NCBI GenBank assembly: GCA_013396755.1 | Contig: VWZF01003567.1 | Location: 17,963-81,962, forward strand | Source of the DNA: Sclerurus mexicanus | Taxonomy: Eukaryota; Chordata; Aves; Passeriformes; Furnariidae | Length of the DNA: 64,000 nt | Direction of reading: 5' to 3' | Part shown: one piece after another, positions 1 to 10,203 of the stretch | Position numbering within the stretch: the first letter of the stretch is position 1 | Layout: each line of letters begins with the position of its first letter | Notes under the pieces: generated by a model | Told to the model about the DNA's origin: nothing | The model's database searches: none | The model's input: the letters and a program-made list of their open reading frames with translations, nothing else | Made by a program: the position numbers and the translations under genes

Positions 1-160
1 TGGGTCGCACCCAGGCGGGAGGGAAGGGCTGCGGGCAGGGCAGGAGGTGACCCCGCGGTGCTTCCTCCGTGCATCCCCGCTCTCCGCAGCCGCGCACACC
101 CCTGCGCATCCCTGCGCGCACATCCCCTGGAGCGCACATCGTGCCCGCCCATCCCCGCGC

Positions 161-210
161 ACACATCTGCACACATCTGCACACATCTGCACACATCTGC
201 ACACATCTGC
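161..210. repeat. 10-bp minisatellite (ACACATCTGC)5
   Basis: Five consecutive perfect copies of ACACATCTGC lie inside the CpG island. They are flanked by related CGCACA/GCGCATC sequence on both sides, suggesting that the array arose from a degenerate CpG-containing precursor in which the central copies lost their CpG. Confidence 0.95.
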
Positions 211-518
211 GCGCATCCCCACGCACCGCGGGAGCCGCGCAGCTCCCGGGGCATCCCGCGCTCCCCGCCGTCCCCTTGAGCCCGAATGCCCCTCCCGCAC
301 CCCGGGGGGACTCGGCCGGGAGGACACTTAACTGGAACCGCGGCTCGGTAGCAAAAAGTTGATGGGCAAAGCTGCGGGTGCGGGCGGGAGGTGCCGGGGG
401 GCCCGCGGGGTCCCGCCGCCCCGGGGCCGCTCTGCGCGGGCAGGGGCGCAGCGAACCATCTTCCCCCGGCTCCCGAGCTCTCCTCCACCGGTGCAATATG
501 GACGCACCCGCTCCCTCC

Positions 519-524
519 TAATTA
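519..524. promoter_or_regulatory. TAATTA homeodomain-type core in an AT-rich pocket of the CpG island
   Basis: The sequence around 517-550 switches abruptly from GC-rich to AT-rich and contains TAATTA, the palindromic core preferred by many homeodomain proteins. The motif is short and could be coincidental. The contrast with its surroundings is the only reason to list it. Confidence 0.25.
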
Positions 525-896
525 AATTGCTGCATCATTCATTTTCTGACGCGGGAGCGACATGGGGTACCGGCAGGCTCCGTGCACTGACACCCTCCTT
601 CAGCAACGGGGAGGGGGGGGGCAAGGCGGAGAAAAAGGGCGAGAGGGGAAATCACAACAGTTTGTTCTTGTAACAAGCTCGCACAGCGGTTTTGGCAGCA
701 ACTCAGAAATACGACCTATGGGCGCTCCCCAGCGCACCCGGCCGTGTTTGGGTGTGAGACGCCCTTCCCCACGGATGCTGGCCGCGGGGCAGGGCCGGGG
801 TGCAGGCAGGGGGGAGCCCCGACCTTGCAACTTTCCCAAATGCTTGTCGTCCTTGCCAGGGCTCCTGCCGTCGGGTTGTGCAGAGGGACTGGAAGA

Positions 897-928
897 GGGG
901 AGGGAGAGGAGGGGCTGGGGGTGCGGGG
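897..928 (+). other. Potential G-quadruplex
   Basis: Five G-runs of three or more (GGGG, GGG, GGGG, GGGGG, GGGG) are separated by loops of 1, 6, 2 and 3 bases. This fits the usual G3+N1-7 quadruplex rule on the plus strand. It sits within the CpG island, where such motifs are common near transcription starts. Confidence 0.5.
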
Positions 929-939
929 ATGCCCCTGGA

Positions 940-947
940 ATGCAAAT
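940..947 (+). promoter_or_regulatory. Octamer motif ATGCAAAT
   Basis: An exact match to the POU/Oct octamer lies in the CpG island. A single 8-bp match in 64 kb is weak evidence; it is listed because of its promoter-like setting. Confidence 0.25.
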
Positions 948-1210
948 CAGCGAGCGCTGCGGGGCTCCGCGGGGATGGACGGACACCCCGCCGGGTGCCC
1001 CGGCCGCAGGCAAGGCCGGCCCCTGGCCCACAGACCCCCCTGTGCCGTCCCTGCCCTCGCCCCACGCCCGGCTGTGACACGGAGCGGCCCCGCGGGATGC
1101 TCCGGGGGAGGAGGGCGATGGCCCCGCAACTCCCGCTCCATCCTTTATGCCCCCGCAATTTTCCAGAGGAGTGAGAAGTCTCAGCTGGTCGGAGAGGCGG
1201 CTCTCGCAGG

Positions 1211-4200
1211 GTTTGTCCAGGCCGTGTCCTCTTGTCCCCTCAGCCAGGAGACAGAAGTCACCGCAGGCCATGCCCCCGCATCTCCTCCAGCCACAACAGC
1301 TCACGGCCCTTCTGTCTCTGCTCCACACACCCTGCTGAGAACAGGACTGGTGTGAGTGTGACTGGCAGGAGCTCCAGCTAAGGCTACGGCTGATGTAACC
1401 AACATTAGGACGTCACTCTGTTATTAATGATAATTATTATTATTGGCAAGCGAACTATTTCCTTGCAAAACCCTGTCCTGGAGCTGTGGAGCTGGTGGAA
1501 ATGCATCTCAGCAGGGTGGGAGATGCTAGGTGCCCTTTGGCTGCCTCTTCCCAGCCTCATTTGTCATTACTGAAATGCACCTTTCCCCCCAACAGCCTTC
1601 TGAAAATAAGGGAGAGAGCTACAACTTCGGAAAGGATACTTGAATAATCATTGTACCTTTCTGAAATATCCTTAAGTATTCCGTTTCTACTGGAGGCGAA
1701 CGATTCCCCCACTGCAGTCATTGCACAGCAGGCATTTAATGCTCCAGTCAGCCTGCAGTGTGAACCAGCCCCTTCCCTTTCCAACAGAAGTGGCAATGGT
1801 GGAGAGAAAGAGGGAGTTTTCTTCCAAAGCTCACTCTGCCTGACCAGAAAGAAATATTCCGAGCTTTAATAGTCTCTCTGTCTCGAGCAATCTATGGCAA
1901 GGGCAAAAGCAATAAATAGTGCAAGGGCAAGGGAAACTCTCTTGTAATTATTATAGATGGGAGCTGCTTCCCAGCTCTCTCTGTTTTCCTACAGCTAGGG
2001 AATAGTTTAGAGGTTCTGGATCTGAGTGTTGAAAGGGTTTGGACACAACCAGTGCCCAGGCTCCAGCTGCATTACTGTCTAAAAGCCCTGGCAAAGCCAA
2101 CTCCTTCTGGGCACTCACCCCCAGCTCCCCGGGGAAGGGAGTCGCCTCCAGCTGCCAGTTTTTGGGGCAGGAGAACATGTGGGAACCCAAGTGTGGGAGA
2201 GGGAGCAGAGAGGCACGAGCAGGGCTGGGATGCTGATTAATCCGTGACGCAAAACACACATGCACTTGGTTGGGAGAGCTGCCAGCTGGTGCTCCAGGGA
2301 GAGATGCCTCCTGTGCCCCTGCCCGGGTGCAGAGCATGGCCCGAAGCTCAGAGGGAGCTTCCCATGGGGCATCCCTCCTTTGGGGGCCTCAACAGAGTAA
2401 TGTGGAAATCCTGGAATTAGGAGGGAAGGCCAGGGCGCTGGGCTGTGGGAATTGCAGTGCTGACACTCTCCAGCATGCAGAGAGTGGTCCTGGGCAGAAA
2501 CACTCACAGCTGCAGAGGCTGCACGAGTCAGACACCCAGTCATGTCTTTAGTCTGGGCTGGGCTCAAAGCTGAGCTTAAAATTCCTTCACTGGTCTGGTG
2601 ACCCCTCTTCTTGTCCCTGTGAGATTTCTATTTGTCTGGTGTCTTCAGATAAATATAGTCAATATTGAGGTTCTCTTCCCTTTTATTTTTTAGGGAACCT
2701 TTCAAATATTCTTGGGCTTGCATACTATAAATTATTCAAAAAGAAATTCTAGCGTTTTTGGAAATGTTGATAGAAGGAAGTCAGAATAGAGGGTCTTCTC
2801 TGAGTAGCAGTTAATGAAGCTGTTTATGAGGCTTCCCTTTTGTTTTTCCCTCTCTGTTACTTAATTCATTTATCAGACATGGACAGAGAAACATAATCAT
2901 CAGATCGAGTTTACCTATAGTCCTTCTTTGGAAGAGACTATTTCAGTTAAACCTCTATCATATTGTCCCAGTGATGTTGTAGGGAGCACGGCCTCTCTTG
3001 CTGTTGTATTGAGAGTTCAGCCTCACTTAAAGGGGGTCTGAATTGGATGCAGAGGGTTGTCCTGTTCCCCCCAAGTCAATGCAGAGGTTTCACTGTTTGC
3101 TGCTGGGTCATGTTTGGGCTCTAAGAGCCCAGTCCAAGGCTCAGGTGCCCCTGAGGTACCTTCAGCCCCTCACTGGCTGGTATCCTCTTCTCTGTACACT
3201 CCCAGTGTTTGACACACCATACATAAATACAGGCACAGATTATTTGAACTGCATAAGCATTGGTGAATACACACGAAATGGAGGAAATGTAAGACTTTTA
3301 AACTGGGCTTTTCCAGCTGGAATCCTTCGAGCTGGAGAATCTTCTTATGTCAAACCAATGCTCCTGGCCACAATTTTTCTTAGTCACCTCATTATCAGTC
3401 ATTTATTAACTTATGGAATAGCTGTTGATTTTTTTGCAGTCCAGCTGATTTTGATGTGTTATTTTCAGATGAAGTTAAGAAATACAATGCACCCAATTAT
3501 ATTATCGTGGACTTTTTCTAATATAAAAGTGTCCTCAGCTACTTTAAACTCAGTGGGACTCTGGAGCTGTACAGAAAGCCAAGCCTTGCCCTCAGTAACA
3601 AATTACATGAAATTGGTTTCCACTCATAGGATTTTTTTTAAGGAGAGAAATTTTGCCCAGTATTTGATGATATGTGTAAATATTAAAAGGAAAGGAGAGA
3701 CGAACTAATAGGTAGTATTAAAATAGAACAGCAAATACCAGCAAATTGTGAGTGCAGCATTTTTAATGGATTGTTATTAGATATAAAACAGAAGAGTAGG
3801 CAAAATAAAAGGGAGCTTTTATAGGACAAAATTGACAGTTCTGTTATCCTCACTGGTTCCTGACATTTCAAGATCAGTTTTTTATCTAATGTTTCAACGG
3901 CCTTGGATATTTCCTTCTAGTAAATCAGACTCAGCTGTAGCTTTTTTCCACCTCAGGCACGTAAACCCACAATTTTTTTTCTAAATGTGCTGATATTTAT
4001 TATAGCCAGTGTCAAAAAAACTCCACACTCCACTTATATACGAGCTTCTCTTTGGCCTTTTTTGGGCTGATATACAGCCATGGTTGGGCATGCACAACTT
4101 CCTCTGACAGCAGCTGGAATTTCATGCATGGATCAAAGGTAGAGCAATGCCCTTAGGGTGATCTTTCCCCACTGAACTGAGGAGTTATGAGCCACCCTCC

Positions 4201-4276
4201 AGCACTGAGAGGGGCTTCTTCAGCTCTTCCCAGCCTTCCCACAGGCAATTCTGCAGCCCCACAGCCACATCCTGCA
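1211..4276. other. Unannotated non-coding stretch
   Basis: No repeat family or gene that I recognise. It contains an imperfect cAMP-response-type GACGTCAC at 1409-1416 followed by an ATT-rich run (1421-1445). The longest open frame of the AT-leaning part of the window (221 codons, plus strand, 3043-3708) lies here. It has no recognisable domain and is treated as a chance frame (see findings). Confidence 0.5.
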
Positions 4277-4590
4277 ATCGTGGAATCATTTAGGTTGGAA
4301 AAGACCTCGAAGATCATCAAGCCCAACCATTAACACAGCACTGCCAGGTCCACCACAAATCGATGTCCCTAAATGAACATTTACACCATTTTTGCACTGT
4401 TCCAGGGATAGTGATTCCACCACTTCCCTGAGCAGCCTGTTCCAGTGCTTGACAACCTTTGCAGTGAAGGAATTTTTCCATAATATCCAACCTAAACCTC
4501 CCCTGGCACAACTTGATACTGTTTCTTCTTGTTCTATCACTTGTTACCTGGGAGAAGGGTCCTATCTCCATCTGTCCACAACCTCCTTTC
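4277..4590 (-). mobile_element. CR1 LINE fragment, 3' end
   Basis: This is a 5'-truncated copy of the avian CR1 non-LTR retrotransposon, read here from its 3' end (GTTGGAAAAGACCTCGAAG) towards its reverse-transcriptase region. Landmarks in order are the 'caagcccaaccattaacacagcactgcc' type segment, 'gtgattccaccacttccctg', 'cagcctgttccagtgcttgac' and 'aatatccaacctaaacctcccctgg'. Together these make the family assignment secure. Only the last 0.3 kb survives. No functional coding capacity remains, and the minus-strand frames of 84 codons inside it are remnants or chance. Confidence 0.93.
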
Positions 4591-5384
4591 CTCCTTCATG
4601 ACAAGTTACTACATCTTTTTTGAGCTTTTTTATTCAATGCAGAGACTTATTTTCACCTGGTAGAACAAGTGCAGGTTTTGATGTCCTGCATGAGGCTAAA
4701 CATGAACCACTCAGAGGAAGAGCACGGACTTGGAACTGTGTCTTCTGATTCTCTCCATCACAGACCTCCAGATGGCAACTGCTTTGTTGTTTTCATCAGA
4801 AAAATCTTAGATAATGCAAAAATAACATTGGAATTCACTTAGAGGAAACACTTGTGGAATAATCATTCTCGTTTATATTTACACCTACGCACTCTGCAAC
4901 TAAACATTTTCTATTGCAATTTCTACTTCGGTTTTCTTTTCCTTTCACCTTGCAGACTAATCTTACACACATCCTAATTCCTGTATTTTGCCTGTGCACA
5001 TTAAAATGGAGATTACCCTACAGTACATGCCGTAAGCAACAGCATGGATTTCCAGGGCAGCTGGATTTAGAGTTGCCAGAATTAGAAACATGAGCCAGAC
5101 GAGATCCCCAGGACTGGGCCATAAAGCCAATCAATTTCAAATGTAATAGAAAGCACTATTACTGTGCTGAGTTCTGTGTGAAGGAAGGCACTTATTGCTC
5201 GTTTGGAAAGGGAAGCTCATATTCAAAATTGCTTTTTAGTTCAGTCTTGATCCTGCTTTTAGTGATGTCAGTGGTGCCACTTCCGCTCAGTCCAGTGGTG
5301 CCGGAATTGTCTGTTTGCTGCTGTTACTTCTCCAGTTCCCTGTCTTCTCCCTTTCCTAAGCTCCCTATCAAGCACCACTCCTTG
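4591..5384. other. Unannotated non-coding stretch
   Basis: AT-leaning sequence between two CR1 fragments. I see no gene, RNA or repeat that I can name. Confidence 0.5.
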
Positions 5385-5816
5385 GTTCAGAGGAGGCCAC
5401 CAAGATGACCAGAGGGATGGAGCACCACCTCTCCTGTGAGGAATGACTGAAAGAATTGGGATCATTCAGTGTGACCTAATTGTTGCCTTCCAGGACCTGT
5501 AGGAGCCAACAAGAAAGATGAAGAGAGACTATTTACAAGGGCCTGGAGTGCCAGGACACAGCAGAATGGCTTCAAACTGGCAGAGAGTAAGCTTAGATTT
5601 TGGGAAGGAATTCTTGGCTGGGAGGGTGGGCAGGCCCTGGCACAAGGTGCCCAGAGAAGCTGTGGCTGCCCCTGGATCCCTGGAAGTGTCCAAGGCCAGG
5701 TTGGACAGGGCTTGGAGCAGCCTGGGCTGGTGGAAGGTGTCCCTGCCCATGGCAGGGGGTGGGACAGGATGGGCTTTAAGGTCCCTCCAACCCAAACCAT
5801 TCTGTGATTTTATTGA
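5385..5816 (+). mobile_element. CR1 LINE fragment, terminal part of ORF2 plus 3' UTR
   Basis: One of the longer CR1 copies in the window. It begins in the segment 'gaggaggccaccaagatg' and 'ctcctgtgaggaatgactg', passes the 'tgttgccttccaggacctg' and 'caagaaagatgaagagagac' landmarks, and ends with 'ctttaaggtccctccaaccc' and an ATTCTGTGATTTTAT tail. The order matches the CR1 3' region without large internal deletion. The 5' end is truncated, as expected for incomplete reverse transcription. Confidence 0.95.
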
Positions 5817-6799
5817 TTCCTTTCTGAGGACAGTTAAGTGATAAAGATAGAATTTATCTTTCATCTCAGAGATGGACAGTCATTTCAGTCCCTTAGAGAA
5901 AGGAGTTCGACAGTCCTGGAGGAGATGGTGAGATGTATTTTCTCTGCTGTTGGGAGTCTTGCCCTCCTTTCCTTTTGCTACCACTGACACAAGTCTTAGA
6001 GAAGCCCCAAGTTATGAACAGGAGGTGATCTTTCATCCAAAATGGGCTCAGATGTGAAGCTCAAGAAGAGCTGACTCACTGTGACTTCACTTCCCTCTAA
6101 TGGAAGTTGTGGACTAATGTACATCTGTAAAAACAGCAAAAGCGATTTGGGTCTTGAACTCGTGGATCTCCTCTGACATCTAATACTGTAATACTCGGGT
6201 TTCCAGGCTTGATGCATTAACACATTAGCATCCACTTTAGATATAATTTTTATTATGCTAAAATTACTAAATGGCAAGAGACAGAATGAGCTGAAGTATC
6301 TGACCATGTCTTCCTCGGCCTCCAGCTCCCAGCTGACCTCTGGAGGAGTGTTGGTCTCTGTTGTTCCCACCAGCCAGGGATCCTTCTAACTTAGGCAATG
6401 GAAATTGCCATCAGAAATCAAGTAGTGTGGCTGCTTTACATGAAGCAGTTCCCTGTTTCCTTGTGTGATATAATTTTGTTCAAGAGGAAAATGGCTGCTT
6501 TTCATTTTTCAGATACTGAGGGGTTTTTGCCATTTTATATAATAGCAAATTTCTTCCACGAGGAACTGTGGGAACTGCCATTTTTGATCACTGCACCCAG
6601 ATAGTCATTACTTGTACAAAGAGAATCAGAGGTCCAGAAAGTAAGACCTGTCAGGAAAGAGTAAATTAGGATTGTTCTGAATGGAAGAGTAGAGGGAACA
6701 TGATAATACTTTTGAATTATACAAAAATATGTTGAAAAATGAAGGTAATACTTTGTTCTTTACAGATAGCATCAGAGAGAGAACAAGAAATCAGTCTTA
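5817..6799. other. Unannotated non-coding stretch
   Basis: No recognisable gene or repeat. Short frames on both strands lack domains. Confidence 0.5.
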
Positions 6800-7010
6800 A
6801 TTTGTAACTAGAAAGATTGATATCAAATATTAGGAAGACGTTTGTGATTGAGAGGGTGGCAGAGACTGGCTAAAGAAGCTGGCGTAAGAGACCTGTAAAA
6901 AGGCAGGGGAGGTTCTGGGTCAGGAATGGCAGAGGTCAATCCCGTGGCTCAGAGATGGAGTGGGTGATCCCCTGAGCATCCTCCAAACCCTACAGTCCTC
7001 TGATTGTTCA
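6800..7010 (+). mobile_element. Probable old, diverged CR1 fragment
   Basis: The order of segments resembles a CR1 3' end: 'gatatcaaatattaggaag', then 'gagagggtggcagagactgg', then 'gaggttctgggtcaggaatg', ending 'tcctccaaaccctacagtcc' and 'tctgattgttc'. Divergence is high, so the limits are approximate and another LINE-derived origin is possible. Confidence 0.45.
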
Positions 7011-7051
7011 TGTTGAGGGGTAAGCTGTTTGTGATCATATACCATACTCCT

Positions 7052-7077
7052 TTATATATATACATATATATATATTA
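7052..7077. repeat. TA-rich microsatellite
   Basis: An interrupted (TA)n tract (tatatatatacatatatata type). Simple sequence with no further meaning seen. Confidence 0.85.
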
Positions 7078-7261
7078 AATACAGTGGGAAAATTAAATAA
7101 AAACCATTTTTGGAACCAGATTCCAATAGAAACTATGCCTTAAAAAATGTAACATGAAAGAACTGAAGGTTTCTGCATCAACAGTGTATGCCTGGCTAAG
7201 TCATATGTTAAACATTGTATATCCAGGCTCTGAACTCATGCAATTGGCTGAAATCATCATC

Positions 7262-7299
7262 TTATATAAATATATATATATTTATATATATACACACAC
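7262..7299. repeat. TA/TTTA microsatellite with short CA tail
   Basis: A run of TA dinucleotides interrupted by AAA and TTT, ending in (AC)4. It explains the Ile/Tyr-rich patch in an overlapping 123-codon frame (7154-7525), which is therefore not credible as a gene. Confidence 0.85.
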
Positions 7300-9595
7300 T
7301 AGTATGAATACCCAAAACCCTCACATGCCTGCAAACCAACATCCTTGGATTATTTTGCATATCTTCAATTTTTCAAGGCTCTTGTGTTTAGGGTTTTTAT
7401 TTCCTATTCATTTTCAATCTCTCTGTACCATTCATCCATCTCCAGTTGGCTGGATAGCCAGAAATACCAGCTTCTTGAGTAGTCCCCTTCCAGAAACCGG
7501 AATTTTAGGCAAAATCTCAATATAAGCAGATTTACAAAAAGCTCTGAGAATTGGGATTCCTGAATATAGATGAAATCCTAGGTATTAGTGTAATGTTATA
7601 ATGTAAAATCCATAACAATACTCAGCATTTCCTACCCACTTTTATAGCATTAAATGTTTGCAGTTCCAGGGAGTGTGAGCCAGGCTTCCTTTTAGCTGTT
7701 GATTTAACTAGGCTTAAAATCCAATGAATAAATTGTACGTAGTTCATCAGCTTGTGGGGTGCTCAGTGCCTGCACACCAAATAATGAGCTACACATCCCA
7801 CTGTGAACAGTTTTTGGCCAGAGGACTGCGGGAACACCACAGTGGGACTGTCAAAGTAAAACATGTAATGAACTCATAAGTGAAATGAGGGGATATTGGT
7901 TTAAAATCCAGCCCATAAATTTGTGTCACACCTGTCCTCTGGGTGGTCAGCAGCAATCAAGCTGTTATATTCTGAACATATTTCCAAGCTGGTGCTGTCT
8001 GATTTGTCCTTGCTTCCTTGCTGAGTGATATTGAGGGGTAAAGTGGAAGACTGGAGTGATTCAGTGCCATTGCAAAGGGTGCAGCCAAGGTGATGTTAAT
8101 ATTTCAAGCTAAATGTACAACTGACCCAGGAAAATTCAGGGCTAATTATTTTTTACTGTGTTAACCCTTTTAGAAAAACAAACAAACAAAAAAAATCAAT
8201 GAAAATAAGTTTACAGCAACTGTTTCACCACCCCAGCAAGCTCCTGCACTTTCCCACAAAGGTTACTCTGAATGTGGAAATAGTCTAATATAAGGATTAA
8301 TAGTCATAATTTACACTGTGGGAGTGCCAAGGATTCTCTCCACGCAAGAAACAAAAACTTTACCCAGGAAAGCTTCCAACCAGTGACCAATGTGTGTGAA
8401 ACTACTTGTGATTATTCCTTTGCACATCTACAATTCCGTCTCAGTGCGTAATAAATTCAGCTCAGTTCTTAGCATAGCTCTCCCAAAGGTTACTAATTTT
8501 AACAGGCAGTGTTCATTATTTTTCTAAAGAAGGCATATCCAACATTTAATGTCTCTCCACTAAAGATCCCAAATAATCACCTAACTGCTTTCAGGGGTGT
8601 TCCCATCTACGAGAACAGGTATTTGCTCCAGCAACCGCTTAGGGACCCAACTCAGGGACTTCTCCCTTCCCATCCCTTCTCCCACAATCACAAGCCTATT
8701 ACTTCTGCTCCTTGTGTTGACAGGTGTTGCCAAATTCCCCCACAGATGTTAAAATTTTCAGGCTGTCAAAAGGACATCACCAGTATTGTCCAGGTAGGAA
8801 CTGACCCCTTTATTTAAATATATGACTGAACACGCTGTGCTGTCACACTGGATTAAAAACATGAGAGCAGCAGAATGGCCAAAGTGCTGAAAAACCTGGG
8901 AAAACACGGGCATTGTGTGACTTTCTGGTGTGCAATGCAGATGCAAAGGGCACCGTTTTCCCCCCCATTTGCATATCTGTAAATGGCTGCAAGGGTAGAA
9001 GGAGGCCAGCTGGATTCCATTACAGAGAAAGGTAAAAGCCTTTTGCTTCTGATTTTCATTTTGCACTTTTGAACAGGGTCACATTTTGAATTTCTTCACA
9101 GACTTAAAGAATGAGTGAAGTTCTCAACAACGCATCCCAAGAGTAGGAGTGCGTGTTAATCAGAATTATAAAAAGGAATTCTATTTTTATACTAATAATT
9201 AATGTTTTGTCTCATACAGCATTCCGAGTGATCCACATAAAGTACGTTTTAGGGCATTAAAGCTGCTTAGAGAGATTTCAGGGGACACTAATCTGCAGGA
9301 CTTTTGCTGACAACCTAAAGGCAACGTCACGTGAAAGTCTTAGCATGACAAACCCACCCTGAACCCATCTCCAACATTGCTGAGCCACAGAGCTGCCAGG
9401 AGAAGGGATCCCCAGCACAGGATGCTGGATTTACTGGGGTTAGATGGGAGGTTTTTTGGTGTGCCAGAATTATTTCTGTTATTTTCAGACAAAACTGGGG
9501 CACCAGGTTGGTGACAGAGCTGCCCCCCAGCCCAGGATGAGATGGGGCAAAGAGGTGTCTTCAAAGCAAACCTTTTGCTCTCTATGGCTTTCCCT

Positions 9596-9681
9596 TAATA
9601 ATAATGATAAGAGGGAAAATCATGATCATCTCCACCATCAATAACAATAATAACAACAATAGTTACAATAACAGCAATAAT
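9596..9681. repeat. Degenerate AAT/AAC trinucleotide repeat
   Basis: Two patches of ATA/ACA trinucleotides separated by about 30 bases of unrelated sequence. The second patch (9639-9681) is clearer, with alternating AAT and AAC units. Confidence 0.8.
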
Positions 9682-10169
9682 TGCCATTCACTAGCTCTTA
9701 TTAAGTTTTGATAATTATTTTATACTTCTTTATAAGCTTTTTTTTTTATTATCCTCTGCTTCACGCTTCAAGTTGCAGGAGCTCCTGGTTGTGCAGTGCT
9801 GAGGCAGTGCCATCACTGCTGCCCTCCATGCACAAATGCAGCAAGGCAAGGGTGCTCAAATTGGGACACAAACCTGGAGGAATAGGTGGACGGTAAATAA
9901 TTATTTGTTCTTTATAGAGTTTGTTCTCACTGAATCGTTGGCCTTTGCTGATGAATATAATCCTATGAGTAGTTACAGGCATAATTCTTTTGTACTTGTG
10001 CAACATGAGGGTTTGTAAAACCTTCCCCTTCCTTTGGCTTGCTCCATGCCCTTATTTCTTGGGCAAGCCTTTAGTAGTGGATTTTCCACGTACCCAGGTG
10101 ATGCTCAAATGCCCTAAAGTTAGAAGGGGATAAAGGCAGAGCCAAGGAAGTAGAGCAGTGAATTCTCTG

Positions 10170-10203
10170 GGTTAAGATGACAGACAGGTTAAGATGACAG
10201 ACA
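10170..10203. repeat. 17-bp tandem duplication
   Basis: Two perfect adjacent copies of GGTTAAGATGACAGACA. A simple local duplication, probably by replication slippage. Confidence 0.95.

Larger units (their letters stand above)
1..1210. promoter_or_regulatory. CpG island, possible promoter or 5' region of an unidentified gene
   Basis: This stretch is strongly GC-rich with frequent CpG dinucleotides, in contrast to the AT-leaning 60 kb that follows. CpG density falls off around 1200. It starts at the window edge, so the island may extend further left. It holds a short minisatellite (161-210), G-runs (613-621, 897-928), an octamer-type ATGCAAAT (940-947) and an AT-rich module with a TAATTA core (519-524). 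CpG islands in birds usually mark promoters of housekeeping or developmental genes; that a transcript starts here is inference. Several frames of 100-240 codons run through it on both strands. They overlap one another and are rich in Pro, Arg, Gly and Ala, as expected of chance frames in GC-rich DNA, so I do not call a coding exon. Confidence 0.75.

Noticed and set aside
600..1328. 242-codon minus-strand open frame in the CpG island
   Set aside because: GC-rich DNA has few stop codons and several overlapping frames on both strands are equally open. The product is Pro/Gly/Arg/Ser-rich with no domain.
5462..5864. Open frames of about 110 codons inside CR1 sequence
   Set aside because: They are shadows in the untranslated or antisense part of a CR1 fragment. 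The same holds for frames at 28492-28857, 31553-31894, 43797-44313, 45985-46344 and 58888-59238.
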